Origin: Streptomyces sp. G-G2
GTDB lineage: Bacteria; Actinomycetota; Actinomycetes; Streptomycetales; Streptomycetaceae
Length of the DNA stretch: 64,000 nt
Assembly: GCF_030063135.1 (NCBI RefSeq)
Contig: NZ_JASISO010000016.1
Location: forward strand, 62,001 to 126,000
Direction: 5' to 3'
Under the pieces are notes generated by a model. That model saw only the letters and a program-made list of their open reading frames with translations. It was not told where the DNA came from and made no database searches. The translations under genes and the position numbers were made by a program. This document shows positions 49,785-58,985 of this stretch, one piece after another; the first letter of the stretch is position 1, and each line of letters opens with the position of its first letter.

Positions 49785-50651
49785 GAGTCCCGACCGGCGG
49801 GCGACCTCCTCGTAGCTCTTCATCCGCTGGTGGGCTCCCGATCCCAGAGCGTTGATCACGCCGGCTACCAGTGCTTCGACGACGGCGAGGGTGGGGACGA
49901 GGCTGTCGTAGGGCGAGAGGGTGCCGACTTGGCTGGGCAGGACGACGTCGGCGTGGGTCGCGGCGGGCGAGAGCCAGGGGTCGGTGAAGACGATCACTTT
50001 GCCGGCGGTCTCGCGGACGAGTTGGGCGATGGCCGTTTTGTCGTCCTCGTAGCGGCGGTAGTCGAAGAGGACCACCACGTCGCGCTTGGTGAGTTGGGCC
50101 AGGGCGGCGGTGCGTTCGACCGGACGGTCGGGCAGGAGGCGAACGTCCTGGCGCAGCTGCATCAGGTGTAGGCCCAGGTATTGCGCCAAGAGGTGGGTGA
50201 AGCGGCCGCCGGCGAGGGTGATGTGCCGCTTGCGGTCCGAGAGGAGTGTCACGGCACGCTCGAAGTCGTGGGGCGGTATCTCGGCGCAGGTCTGGACGAG
50301 GGCGGGGGGAAGTACCGCGCTTGCTCGTGCCAGGACCTTGGGCTGGGTGCCGCTGGGCGAGTCGTCGTCGCGGGCGAAGTCGGTGGTCTCGTACAGGGTG
50401 AGGGGTGAGGCGTTGCGGGCGTCGAGTTCGGTCCGCAGGGCGGCTTGCAGTTCGGGGAAGCCCCGGTAGCCGAGGCGGGCGGCGAAACGCAGGACGGTGG
50501 GGGCGGAGACGGCGGCGCGTTCGGCGATGGTGGCGACGGTCTCGAATACGGCGGAGGGGTATCCGGCGAGGAGCACGCGGGCGACCTTGCGCTCGGCGGG
50601 GCTGAGGGCGCCGAGTTTGTTGCGGATGTCGTCGGCGAGGGTGCTGCTCAT
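49779..50651 (-). CDS. RpiR/MurR-family transcriptional regulator
   Basis: 290 residues: N-terminal HTH (LSPAERKVARVLLAGYP, TIAERAAVSAPTVLRFAARLGYRGFPELQ) and a C-terminal SIS domain (about 120-250) with ITLAGGRFTHLLAQYLG, VVVLFDYRRYEDD and VIVFTDPWLSPAATHADVVL. Such regulators sense phosphosugars or, in amino-acid clusters, other ligands. It starts the minus-strand peptidase/ABC set and probably controls it. Confidence 0.88.
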   Translation of the reverse strand: MSSTLADDIRNKLGALSPAERKVARVLLAGYPSAVFETVATIAERAAVSAPTVLRFAARLGYRGFPELQAALRTELDARNASPLTLYETTDFARDDDSPSGTQPKVLARASAVLPPALVQTCAEIPPHDFERAVTLLSDRKRHITLAGGRFTHLLAQYLGLHLMQLRQDVRLLPDRPVERTAALAQLTKRDVVVLFDYRRYEDDKTAIAQLVRETAGKVIVFTDPWLSPAATHADVVLPSQVGTLSPYDSLVPTLAVVEALVAGVINALGSGAHQRMKSYEEVARRSGLV

Positions 50652-50762
50652 CGGATGGGAGTCCTCTCTGGGGGTGCGGGCCGCATCCGCCGAGCTTAGT
50701 GCCCGGCCCGGCGGATGCGGTGTCCCGGCGGGCCGCCGCCGACCGGGAGCCGTGAGGGGGTG

Positions 50763-52058
50763 TTACCGCGCGGTGATGGAGAGATCGAGTCCGGTCATGG
50801 TGGCCGGGGTGGAGCCGTCCGAGGTCCAGGTCGCGTACCGGCCGCTCTTGGTGAGGGTGACGGTGAAGCGCGGTGCGGTCTCGTAGGTGGTGGCGGTCGC
50901 GGTGCGCTGGGCGCGGGTTGCTGCGAGGGCGCGGGCGGTACCGAGCAGGGAGTAGGGGTGGCCGTCGGGGTTGTCGGTTGCATAGAAGACGTCCGTGTTC
51001 ATGGGTACGGGGGTTTGGCTGAGTGCGTGAAGGCGGCGGTTGGTGGCGGCGGGGTGGGTGGTCCAGGTGTGGGCGGTGTAGCGGTCGCCGTCGGTGAGGT
51101 GGTTGTAGCGGGCGCCGTGCAATGACCAGCCCTGGGGCGTTCTTTTGGTTTCGGCTCGGCGCAGGTCGAGGATGGTGACGCCGTTGGTGCCGCGGACCGT
51201 GATGTGTTCGGTTGCGGTGCCGGGGCGGTCGACGATGAGGGCCGTGTTCTCCTCCAGGCCGTACACGCGGTCGTGTCCGGTGTCCGCGGCGAGGCGCAGG
51301 GCCCGACCTTCGCGTCCGTAGGCTCCGGTGTGGGTGTCGATGAGCCCGGAGGTCAGGAAACCGAAGCCGCCTGCGGGCAGGTAGCCCAGGCGGGTGGGGT
51401 CGTCGAAGTAGCCGGGTGCGCTTCCGTCGCGGAGTCCTTGGTAGGAGTCCCCTCCGGTGACCATGTCTCGGCCTGCGGCGATCTGGGCCCCGGCGGAGGA
51501 GCCGGCGACGACGGCGCCGGAGGCGAGCTTGGCGCGTATCGCTGCGAGGACCTTGGAGTCGGTGTGCTCCTCGCCGTGCAGGAGGGTGGTGACGTAGCGG
51601 TACTGGTCGCCGCCGCCGAAGAAGAAGCCCGTCATGGCGTTGATCTGGGCCACGACCTCCTCGGAGTCGGCGGCGTCGATGTGGTCCAAGTCGACGGGGA
51701 CCCATTGGGCGTCGGCGGCGCCGTGCCGCTTGAAAAGGTCGGCGTAGTAGGCGCCGTTGCAGGCGGAGTTGGCGCAGCGCTGGGGATCGTCTGCGTGGGC
51801 GTCCTGGCTGGCCGGGACGGAGGCGGCCGTGATGATGCCGATGCGTGCGCCGGCGCCTCCCGCGCGCTTGATGATCTCGCCGTACACGGCGGTGTTGTCC
51901 GCCTTGAGCCCGCCGCCGATCAGTACCAGGGAGCCGCTGGTGGGGGGTTTGGGGTGGGGGGCGGCGTGGGTGGCGGGGGTCGTGGTCAGGGCCAGGACGA
52001 GGCCGGCGGCGCCGGCCGTGAGAAGGGCGCGTCGGTGTGGGGTGGAGGGATTGCGCAT
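50763..52058 (-). CDS. secreted cyanophycinase-like S51 peptidase 1
   Basis: 431 residues. Tat-like leader RRALLTAGAAGLVLA (9-23) with cleavage near HAA. Catalytic domain: GSLVLIGGGLK (42-52), GFFFGGGDQYR (144-154), nucleophile GSSAGA (186-191, Ser188), matching the GTSAGA of cyanophycinase. The C-terminal ~120 residues form a beta-rich extension. Cyanophycinases release beta-Asp-Arg dipeptides from the storage polymer cyanophycin. 16 nt upstream of it (in transcription order) lies the M20 peptidase gene. Confidence 0.83.
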   Translation of the reverse strand: MRNPSTPHRRALLTAGAAGLVLALTTTPATHAAPHPKPPTSGSLVLIGGGLKADNTAVYGEIIKRAGGAGARIGIITAASVPASQDAHADDPQRCANSACNGAYYADLFKRHGAADAQWVPVDLDHIDAADSEEVVAQINAMTGFFFGGGDQYRYVTTLLHGEEHTDSKVLAAIRAKLASGAVVAGSSAGAQIAAGRDMVTGGDSYQGLRDGSAPGYFDDPTRLGYLPAGGFGFLTSGLIDTHTGAYGREGRALRLAADTGHDRVYGLEENTALIVDRPGTATEHITVRGTNGVTILDLRRAETKRTPQGWSLHGARYNHLTDGDRYTAHTWTTHPAATNRRLHALSQTPVPMNTDVFYATDNPDGHPYSLLGTARALAATRAQRTATATTYETAPRFTVTLTKSGRYATWTSDGSTPATMTGLDLSITAR

Positions 52059-52074
52059 GAGGTCCTCCTGCGTG

Positions 52075-53316
52075 TCAGGGCTGGGGGGTGGGGACGGGGT
52101 TGCGGTCGTTGCGGTTGTCGGCGAGGGCGACGATCAGCGAGGCGAGCAGTGCGATGCGCGGGGCGATGGAGTCGGTGTCCAGCCATTCCTCGGGGGTGTG
52201 GTCGGCTCCCCCGACGGGGCCGAGTCCGTCGAGCACGGGTACGCCCGTGCCGGCGATGGTGTTGGCGTCGCCGACGCCGCCGGTGGCTGCGGCCCCGAAT
52301 TCCAGGCCGAGCTTGCGACCTTCGGCGCGGGCGAGTTCGAGCATGCGGTGGCTCGCGGGGGTGTCTTCCATGGGTGGGCACAGGTCGAGTTGCTGGACAT
52401 GGGCTGTGGTTCCGGACACTTCGGTACGGCTCGCCAGCTCGTGGATGGACGAGCGGATGCGCTGGAGTGTGGCGGCGGTGGCGCCGCGGACCTCGACGTG
52501 GAGTTCGGCCTGCGAGGGCACGATGTTGGCCCGGGTGCCGGCGCGGACGATGCCGACGTTGACGGTGGCGTCGTCCCACTGCCCGTTGAGTGCTTGGAGG
52601 CCAAGGGTGAGGTGGGCTGCGGCCAGGGCCGCGTGGGCACCCCGTTCGGGTTCGATGCCGGCGTGCGCGGCGCGTCCGGTGACGGTGATGAGGAAGTCGG
52701 CGACGCCTTTGCGGGCGATGACGATGTCGCCGTTCTCCCGGGCACATTCCAGGGCGAGGGCGTAGTGCATGTCGCGGGCGGTCTGCCGGGTGACTTCGCT
52801 GCTGCCGGGGGAGCCGATTTCCTCGTCGGGGGTGGCGAGGAATACCAGTTCCGCGTACTGGTGAAAACCGGCTTCTTGGAGGATTTCCAGGGCGGTGAGG
52901 CCGGCGAGGAGGCCGCCCTTGTCGTCGCTGACGCCTGGTCCGTGGGCCAGGGATCCGGACAGGGTGAAGGGCCGGGCTGCGGCGGTGCCGTCGTCGAAGA
53001 CGGTGTCCATGTGGCCGGCGAGGAGGATACGTCGCCCACCAGCGGAGGCGGACAGGCTTCCCTGTTTGCGGGCGACGAGTACGTCGCCCAGGGAACGGCC
53101 GCGGTGTCGGGGCACTTCAGTGCGCTCGGTGGTGAATCCGATGCGCTGCAGGCGAGCGTCGAACCATGCGGCGACACGGTTGACGCCGTCGGGGCTGTAG
53201 GACCCGGAGTCGATGGCGACGAGGGCGCTGAGGTCTGCCAGGTACTCGCTGTGGCGGGCGTCGGCCCTGCTCTGCAAGGCCCGCGCGTGAAGCTGCCGGC
53301 CGAGGGTGGCGGTCAC
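52075..53316 (-). CDS. M20-family metallopeptidase (carboxypeptidase/dipeptidase type)
   Basis: 413 residues, no signal peptide, so cytoplasmic. Zinc-site residues: His102 and Asp104 in LAGHMDTV, Asp131 in GVSDDKGG, Glu165-Glu166 in TPDEEIGSPG, and a C-terminal GGADHTPEEW. Dimerisation domain GRAAHAGIEPERG is present. It could split the dipeptides imported by the linked ABC transporter. Its start overlaps the ATPase stop (ATGA). Confidence 0.87.
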   Translation of the reverse strand: MTATLGRQLHARALQSRADARHSEYLADLSALVAIDSGSYSPDGVNRVAAWFDARLQRIGFTTERTEVPRHRGRSLGDVLVARKQGSLSASAGGRRILLAGHMDTVFDDGTAAARPFTLSGSLAHGPGVSDDKGGLLAGLTALEILQEAGFHQYAELVFLATPDEEIGSPGSSEVTRQTARDMHYALALECARENGDIVIARKGVADFLITVTGRAAHAGIEPERGAHAALAAAHLTLGLQALNGQWDDATVNVGIVRAGTRANIVPSQAELHVEVRGATAATLQRIRSSIHELASRTEVSGTTAHVQQLDLCPPMEDTPASHRMLELARAEGRKLGLEFGAAATGGVGDANTIAGTGVPVLDGLGPVGGADHTPEEWLDTDSIAPRIALLASLIVALADNRNDRNPVPTPQP

Positions 53317-54077
53317 AGGACCGCGGAGAGGAAGGCGCGGGTACGGTCCTGCTCGGGCTCGACGAGGACGTGGCGGGGGTCGCCGGCTTCGACGACAACG
53401 CCTTCGTCCATGAAGACGGCGGTGTCGGCGACTTCGCGGGCGAACCCGATTTCGTGGGTGACGACGACCATCGTCATGCCCTCGGCTGCCAGGTTGCGCA
53501 TGACGTCGAGGACGTCGCCGACCAGTTCGGGGTCGAGCGCGGAGGTGGGCTCGTCGAACAGCATCAGTTTGGGTTTCATGGCCAGGGCGCGGGCGATGGC
53601 GACGCGCTGCTGCTGTCCGCCGGAGAGCTGCGCGGGATAGTGGTCGGCGCGATCGGCGAGACCGACCTGCTCGAGGAGGCGGTGTGCTTCCTGCGTGGCT
53701 TGCACCCGTGGGATGCCGGCGACGTTGACGGGGGCTTCGATGACGTTCTGCAACGCGGTCATGTGGGGGAAGAGGTTGAAGCGCTGGAAAACCATGCCGA
53801 TGTCGCGGCGCCGCTGGGCGATCTCGGGCTCGCGCAGCTCGTGGAGCTTTTGGCCGTGTCGGCGGTAGCCGACGAGGTCGCCGTCAACGGTCAGTGTTCC
53901 CCCGTCGATGCCTTCTAGGTGGTTGATGCAGCGCAGAAAGGTGGATTTGCCCGAGCCGGAGGGGCCCAGCAGGCAGCAGACCTGTCCGCGCTCGACGGTG
54001 AGGTCGATACCTTTGAGTACTTCGAGCTTGCCGTAGTTCTTGGTGACGCCCTTGGCCTGCACCATGGGTGTGGTCAT
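53313..54077 (-). CDS. polar amino-acid ABC transporter, ATP-binding protein
   Basis: 254 residues with intact Walker A GPSGSGKST (38-46), Q-loop VFQRFNLFPHMT, signature LSGGQQQR, Walker B LMLFDEPTSALDPE and the H-loop VVVTHEIGFARE: a GlnQ/HisP-type ATPase. The ATG at 54077 overlaps the permease stop. Partner of the permease and binding protein that follow. Confidence 0.93.
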   Translation of the reverse strand: MTTPMVQAKGVTKNYGKLEVLKGIDLTVERGQVCCLLGPSGSGKSTFLRCINHLEGIDGGTLTVDGDLVGYRRHGQKLHELREPEIAQRRRDIGMVFQRFNLFPHMTALQNVIEAPVNVAGIPRVQATQEAHRLLEQVGLADRADHYPAQLSGGQQQRVAIARALAMKPKLMLFDEPTSALDPELVGDVLDVMRNLAAEGMTMVVVTHEIGFAREVADTAVFMDEGVVVEAGDPRHVLVEPEQDRTRAFLSAVL

Positions 54078-55036
54078 CGGTCGGCCTCCTTCTTGGTGCG
54101 GCGTGCCAGCGTGGTGCTCGCGGTGCCGAGCATGCGCTGTATGACGGGGATGTTCTGGCTGCGTGCGGAGCCGCGGCCGTAGCGGCGCTCGAGCCATGCC
54201 TGCGGGATGCTGAGCAGGGAGACGAGGGCCAGGTACCAGAGGCTGGCGACGACGAGCATGGGGATGACCTGGTAGTTCTGGGCGTAGACCTCTTGGATGT
54301 TGGACATGAGGTCGTGGGCGCCGATGACGGAGACCAGGGCGGTCATCTTGAGCATGTTGATGGTCTCGTTGCCCATGGGCGGGATGATGACGCGCATGGC
54401 CTGGGGAAGGACGATCCGCCTTGTGGTCAGGGCCGGACGCATGCCGAGCGAGTGGGCTGCCTCTGCCTGGCCCGGGTCGACGGACTGGATGCCGGCGCGG
54501 ACGATTTCCGACGTGTAGGCGGCTTCGTTGAGGCCGAGGGCGAGGAGGGCGGCTACAGCGGGGGTCAGGACGCTGTTGGTGTCCCACGAGACAAAGGTGA
54601 TGCCGGTGAACGGCACACCGATCTTGATCTGGGAGTAGAGGGCGGCGGCGTAGCCCCAGAAGATGATCTGGACCAGGAGCGGGGTTCCGCGGAAGGCCCA
54701 GACGAACAGGGAGGACATCCCGTAGAGGATGGGGCTGCTGGAGAGTCGCATGACGGCGATGACGGTGCCCAGCCCCAGGCCCAGGGCCATGGCTGCGGCG
54801 GTCAGCCACAGGGTGGTTGCCAGGCCGTCGAAGATGAGACCGGCGAAGAGATAGTCCCCGACCACGTTCCAGTGCAGGTTGTCGTTCTTGGCCAGGGATC
54901 CGACCAGCCCGACCAGGGCTGCGATCGCGGCCGCTGCGGCGATCCAGCGGCCGTAGTGGCGTAGCGGTACGACGTTGAGGTTCTCGTCCGAGCCGTGCAG
55001 GTCCGGTTTCATGTCCGCGTGGGAGAGGGTCGCCAT
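54074..55036 (-). CDS. polar amino-acid ABC transporter, permease
   Basis: 320 residues, HisM/GlnP-type with the EAA loop EAAHSLGMRPALTTRRIVLPQA. Five to six membrane helices plus an N-terminal helix after a ~30-residue polar leader. GLATTLWLTAAAMALGLGLG and FRGTPLLVQIIFWG are the typical start blocks. Only one permease gene is present, so it probably forms a homodimer. Confidence 0.92.
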   Translation of the reverse strand: MATLSHADMKPDLHGSDENLNVVPLRHYGRWIAAAAAIAALVGLVGSLAKNDNLHWNVVGDYLFAGLIFDGLATTLWLTAAAMALGLGLGTVIAVMRLSSSPILYGMSSLFVWAFRGTPLLVQIIFWGYAAALYSQIKIGVPFTGITFVSWDTNSVLTPAVAALLALGLNEAAYTSEIVRAGIQSVDPGQAEAAHSLGMRPALTTRRIVLPQAMRVIIPPMGNETINMLKMTALVSVIGAHDLMSNIQEVYAQNYQVIPMLVVASLWYLALVSLLSIPQAWLERRYGRGSARSQNIPVIQRMLGTASTTLARRTKKEADR

Positions 55037-55039
55037 GGA

Positions 55040-55987
55040 TCAGTTCACCGACGCATTCCTGGTGGCTTCCGTCACCGCGATGGAAGCGACGCCGTACTTG
55101 TCGCAGATCTTGTTGAGGGTGCCGTCGTCGATGAGCTGCTGCAGTGCCTTGTGGATGGCGTCGGTCAGCTCCGGCAACTTCTTGGAAACGGCGATGCCGT
55201 TCGGGGAGGCGTTGTAACCACCGAGAGCCGCCGGGTCATCCACCAGGTCGAACGCCTTGCCGTCCTCGGCGGTCTTGGCCGTCCATCCGGCTGCGGGCTT
55301 GGTCAGGACGTCCGCGACGACCTTCCCGGCGCGCAGGGCGAGCTGGGCGTCGGAGTCCTTGGGGAAGGTCTGGATGCCGATCTCGCCCTTGTCGATGGCC
55401 TTGCACCGGCTCTGGTGCGCCTTGAGGAGGTCGAGCTGGTTGGTGGCGGCCTGGACACCCACCGGTTTGCCGCACAGGTCGTCCAGTGTGGCGATCTTCG
55501 CGGGGTTGCCTTCGGCGACCATGATGCCGGAACCGGACTGCGAGTAGTCGACGAAATCGACGACCTTCTGCCGCTCCGCGTTGTCGGTGATGGCGGACAT
55601 CGCCACATCGAACTTGCCGGCCTGGATGGCGGGCACAATGCCGTCGAACTTCTGCGGGGTGAAGGCGAACTTCACCCCCAGCTTGGCCCCCAGTGCTTGG
55701 CCGAGATCGTAGTCAACGCCGGTGAGCGCGCTCTCGCCTTCCTTGACGAACATCTCGAAGGGCGCGTACGGCACATCAGTCGCCACCCGCACCGTTCCCG
55801 ACTCCTTGATCGCGGCTGGAAGCGCGTCGTGGAGCGCCTGGTCCTTGGTGATCGCCACGCCGGCGACCTTCGTGTCGCTTCCGCCGACAGCTGAGCCGGG
55901 GTTCGAGTCCGAACAGGCGGTCAGTGCGGCCAGCGCCGTCGCCGTACCGAGGACCACCGCTAGGGGGCGAGCGAAATGAGCGTTCAT
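55040..55987 (-). CDS. polar amino-acid ABC transporter, solute-binding lipoprotein
   Basis: 315 residues with lipobox LTAC (22-25). Family 3 binding protein: GTVRVATDVPYAPFEMF, GVDYDLGQALGAKLG, FDGIVPAIQAGKFDVAMSAIT, ERQKVVDFVDYSQSG and a C-terminal LIDDGTLNKICDKYG. Ligand probably a polar amino acid or small dipeptide. It is divergent from the second cyanophycinase gene. Confidence 0.92.
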   Translation of the reverse strand: MNAHFARPLAVVLGTATALAALTACSDSNPGSAVGGSDTKVAGVAITKDQALHDALPAAIKESGTVRVATDVPYAPFEMFVKEGESALTGVDYDLGQALGAKLGVKFAFTPQKFDGIVPAIQAGKFDVAMSAITDNAERQKVVDFVDYSQSGSGIMVAEGNPAKIATLDDLCGKPVGVQAATNQLDLLKAHQSRCKAIDKGEIGIQTFPKDSDAQLALRAGKVVADVLTKPAAGWTAKTAEDGKAFDLVDDPAALGGYNASPNGIAVSKKLPELTDAIHKALQQLIDDGTLNKICDKYGVASIAVTEATRNASVN

Positions 55988-56081
55988 CAGGTCGAACCTC
56001 TCCAGTCGGGCCGACGGGAGTGCTCGCCGTCGACTACAGACAGGGAAGTTACAGATGCTTCGAAATCTTGGCTAGATGTAT

Positions 56082-56107
56082 CGCTCATTACGTTCATGTA
56101 ACGAGCG
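56082..56107. promoter_or_regulatory. inverted repeat in the divergent control region
   Basis: CGCTCATTAC (56082-56091) and GTAACGAGCG (56098-56107) pair at 9 of 10 positions. The 355-nt gap between the binding-protein and second cyanophycinase genes is AT-richer than its surroundings and also holds two direct repeats of TATCGCTCA about 120 nt apart (near 56080 and 56200). Likely binding sites for the linked RpiR regulator. Confidence 0.5.
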
Positions 56108-56342
56108 GAACAAGTCATGTGGCCAACGGCTAGCAGCTGCCCTAAGACCAGGTTGTCCAGGAGGAGGCGGCTTGATTTAGCGATTCCCGTCATACATCTA
56201 TCGCTCAGATTGCTTGGCTTGTAAGTTCCGGTACCACATCGCCGTCCGGCCTGGAAGCCCGCCGCCCATGGCCCGCTTCTCACGCGGCGCTGTCGGGTCC
56301 TGCCTGCCAGCGGGACCTATCCCCGAACCCCGGAGACCTCCC

Positions 56343-57767
56343 ATGAGAACCAGAAGTCTGCGCCCAAGCCTGGCCCCCGCCGCCCTCGCGCTGCTCACCC
56401 TCACCGCCACCCTCGCCTCGGCCGGCCCCGCCGAGGCAGCCGCCACGCGCATCCGCCTGGGCAGCGCCTCTGACGTGAGCCGCACCTCCTGGCAGGGCCC
56501 CGCCTTCACCATGAACGGTGACGGCAAGATCCTCGCCGCCCCGATGGCACGCGCCATCGATGCCATCCGCGGGGGCACCGGCAGCCTGGACGTCGTCGTC
56601 CTCAGCGGCTCGGCGCCCACCTCAGGGAGCAAGACCCCCGAGTGCGACACCGTGATGCCCCTGACGGGTGTCAACTCCTGTACGACCTGGACCCTCACTG
56701 CCGCAAGAGACGGCGACAGCAGCCAGGTCAACACCGACATCCGCAACGCGGAGTTTGTCTTCTTCGCCGGCGGCGACCAGTGCCGCTACGCCGCGTGGAG
56801 GGGCACCGCACTGGAGGCGTCGGTGGAATCGGTCGTCGCCAAGGGTGGCGGCTCAGGCGGAGGCAGCGCCGGTCACCACATCAACAGCCCGGTCGTCTAC
56901 GACGCCTGCAACGGCAGCGTCACCACCCCGGAAGCGCTCGCCGACCCCTACGACAGCCATATCTCGTTCACCACCGGCATGTTCGAATGGGCCGACTACG
57001 GCGGCGTCATCAACGACTCGCACTTCGTCACCCGCGACCGAATGGGCCGCACCATGGCGTTCGTCGCCCGGGCCATCAAGGACGGCCGGACCACCGGCGG
57101 CAAGGCCTGGGGCGTAGGAGTGGACGAAGGCAGCTCCCTGTACCTCGACAGCTCCGGACTGGCCACGCTCTACGGCAAGGCCGCCTACATCGTCCTCGGC
57201 GACCACCAGCCCGAACAAGCCACGCCGGGCAAGCCGCTGACCTTCTCGAACTACAAGATCTGGCACCTGACCACCGGCCAGACATACGACTTCAAGAACC
57301 GCCCCACCTGCGGCTACTACCTCCGCAGCGTCACCAACGGCGTCACCGACACCAACCTCTACAACGGAACGCCGCAAACCGACTGCGGCACACCGCCCAG
57401 CGGCACCACCTTCACCGAAACCGAAGCGAACGACACCCGCGCCACCGCCAACGACGCCACCGCTCTCACTCCCCCCGCCACACTCACCGGCAGCATGCAG
57501 TCCACCACCGACCGGGACTACTTCCGGATCTCTCTCGCCTCGAACCAGAAGCTCAGCGTCCAATGCGCGGTCCCCGCCGCTTACGACGCCGACCTCTACC
57601 TGCTCGACTCCACCGGCAGCACCCTCGTACGGTCGGTCCACGACGGCGCCGGCACCGACGAAGCCCTCACCTTCACCACAACCGCCAGCGGCACCTACTA
57701 CCTCGACGTCGAGGCCTACAACGGCTCGGGCACCTCGACCTACAACTGCGTCGTGAGCACCGCCTGA
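56343..57767 (+). CDS. secreted cyanophycinase-like peptidase 2 with pre-peptidase C-terminal domain
   Basis: 474 residues. Signal peptide (1-34), S51-type domain with FVFFAGGDQCRYA (138-150) and nucleophile GGGSAGHH (172-179, Ser175), then a C-terminal PPC domain (about 375-474) with NDTRATANDAT, STTDRDYFRISL and SGTYYLDVEAY, common in secreted peptidases. Start at 56343 with GGAGA ahead; the longer frame to 56214 is not needed. It differs enough from the first cyanophycinase to have another specificity. Confidence 0.83.
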   Translation: MRTRSLRPSLAPAALALLTLTATLASAGPAEAAATRIRLGSASDVSRTSWQGPAFTMNGDGKILAAPMARAIDAIRGGTGSLDVVVLSGSAPTSGSKTPECDTVMPLTGVNSCTTWTLTAARDGDSSQVNTDIRNAEFVFFAGGDQCRYAAWRGTALEASVESVVAKGGGSGGGSAGHHINSPVVYDACNGSVTTPEALADPYDSHISFTTGMFEWADYGGVINDSHFVTRDRMGRTMAFVARAIKDGRTTGGKAWGVGVDEGSSLYLDSSGLATLYGKAAYIVLGDHQPEQATPGKPLTFSNYKIWHLTTGQTYDFKNRPTCGYYLRSVTNGVTDTNLYNGTPQTDCGTPPSGTTFTETEANDTRATANDATALTPPATLTGSMQSTTDRDYFRISLASNQKLSVQCAVPAAYDADLYLLDSTGSTLVRSVHDGAGTDEALTFTTTASGTYYLDVEAYNGSGTSTYNCVVSTA

Positions 57768-57841
57768 CTATCAGCCGGTGCCGGACAACCGACCGGCACA
57801 ACCGCACTCACAGGCATCACCGCACGCTGCGCTGACTCTCT

Positions 57842-58114
57842 CGTTGCAGAAGCTCGTCGGTCACAGCGGCTGCAGGCGGCCGAAGACTCCCTGCGGAGCG
57901 CCCGCCCGGCCCGGTCAGCGTCGTGGGCGACTTCAACGGCTGGCAGCCCGGCGTCCACACCCTGCGCCCGCGCAAGGACGGCAAACGGGCCGTCACGGTC
58001 GCGCTGGCGAGCAAGAGCACGCACTCCTTCCGGTATCTGGCCGCCGGCGACTACTGGTTCAACGACGAGAGCGCCGGTGACCAGGAAGGCCCCAACAGCC
58101 GCCTGCACACCTGA
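57842..58114 (+). pseudogene. CBM48-like (isoamylase N-domain) protein, N-terminus lost
   Basis: The frame encodes LPAERPPGPVSVVGDFNGW followed by QPGVHTLRPRKDGKRAV and a complete C-terminus (FRYLAAGDYWFNDE), which is a common ~90-residue Streptomyces carbohydrate-binding protein. Upstream the frame stays open only to a stop near 57833 and has no ATG, GTG or TTG before the GTG at 57923, which lies inside the conserved core. So the normal first ~25 residues and start are missing. Confidence 0.6.
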
Positions 58115-58363
58115 TCAGCCCGACCGGCGTGACCGGCCGCCGCCTGTGTCGTTGAACCCGACAACACGCGCCGACAGCCCCACACCCCCCGGGCAGGCGG
58201 CGCGGGCGGCCCCCTGATTCCGCACCCGGCGTCAGGGGGCCCTGTTGCATCTGCCCGACGGCCCTTGGGGCGGCTGACGTCGGCAGGCACCGGTTTCGGC
58301 CCGGGATGCTGGGTTGTGTTCTGCTCGGGGCGGTGACCTGTGGCGGGGGCAAAGGGGGAGCGG

Positions 58364-58636
58364 ATGACGCACGAGTGGGGCGATCCGGCGGGCGGCGCTC
58401 CGCAGGCCAGGCAGACGGTCGAACGGATCGTTGAAGCGGTCGACGCGGGTGATGACCGCCGGATCCGGGCCCTGCTGACGGAGCTGGCCGAGGTCGCGGA
58501 CACCGCGGCACTTGTTGTACCTGCGCAAGCGGCTCCTGGAGGGCCGGGAGGACTGACCGGCCTTTCGCGGCTGCCCGTACGGCGCGGACCCAACCACGGG
58601 ATGCCGCTCCGGCAGCCCGGGCGCGGGCGCCGCTGA
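58364..58636 (+). CDS. small conserved-type protein, probably frameshifted
   Basis: 90 residues as read, GGGGGAG before the ATG. The first half is a good acidic helix (RQTVERIVEAVDAGDDRRIRALL, in parts) ending EVADTAAL. After about 58510 the read frame turns into Arg/Pro/Gly-rich sequence, while the +1 frame continues with LLYLRKRLLEGRED and a stop at 58554-58556. Removing one A near 58510 would join them into a 64-residue protein. Natural mutation or sequencing error cannot be told apart. Confidence 0.5.
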   Translation: MTHEWGDPAGGAPQARQTVERIVEAVDAGDDRRIRALLTELAEVADTAALVVPAQAAPGGPGGLTGLSRLPVRRGPNHGMPLRQPGRGRR

Positions 58637-58701
58637 CGCGAGGGCTCCTGCGGGGTGGGGTGCGGCGGCTGGAAGGGGCCGCACCGGGGGGCTTTAAGAG
58701 A

Positions 58702-58731
58702 GCCCGGCCGGAAGTTACGACCCGGCCGGGT
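58702..58731 (-). terminator. hairpin downstream of the cold-shock gene
   Basis: CCCGGCCGG (58703-58711) pairs with CCGGCCGGG (58722-58730) across a 10-nt loop. Confidence 0.6.
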
Positions 58732-58781
58732 CACACGGCGAACGCCGCAAATACAGCGGCCTCCGTGAAGGAGGCGAAGGC

Positions 58782-58985
58782 TCAGGCGGGGGTGATGTTC
58801 TCCGCCTGCGGGCCCTTCTGGCCCTGGGTGACGTCGAAGTTCACCTTCTGGCCTTCCTGAAGCTCGCGGAAGCCGGAGCTGGCGATGTTCGAGTAGTGGG
58901 CGAACACGTCCGGACCGCCGCCGTCCTGCTCGATGAAACCGAAGCCCTTTTCCGCGTTGAACCACTTCACGGTTCCGGTGGCCAT
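58782..58985 (-). CDS. cold-shock protein, CspA family
   Basis: 67 residues: MATGTVKWFNAEKGFGFIEQ start with RNP1 (KGFGFI) and RNP2 (VFAHYS), ending PQAENITPA. GGAGG lies just before the ATG. An RNA chaperone that melts mRNA structure. A long leader (to about 59110) with a CCCGCACC/GGTGCGGG-like hairpin lies upstream, as is usual for csp mRNAs. Confidence 0.95.
   Translation of the reverse strand: MATGTVKWFNAEKGFGFIEQDGGGPDVFAHYSNIASSGFRELQEGQKVNFDVTQGQKGPQAENITPA

Noticed and set aside
57740..58108. Minus-strand frame of about 120 codons over the CBM48-like gene
   Set aside because: The plus frame encodes a known conserved domain; the minus frame has no family or ribosome site.
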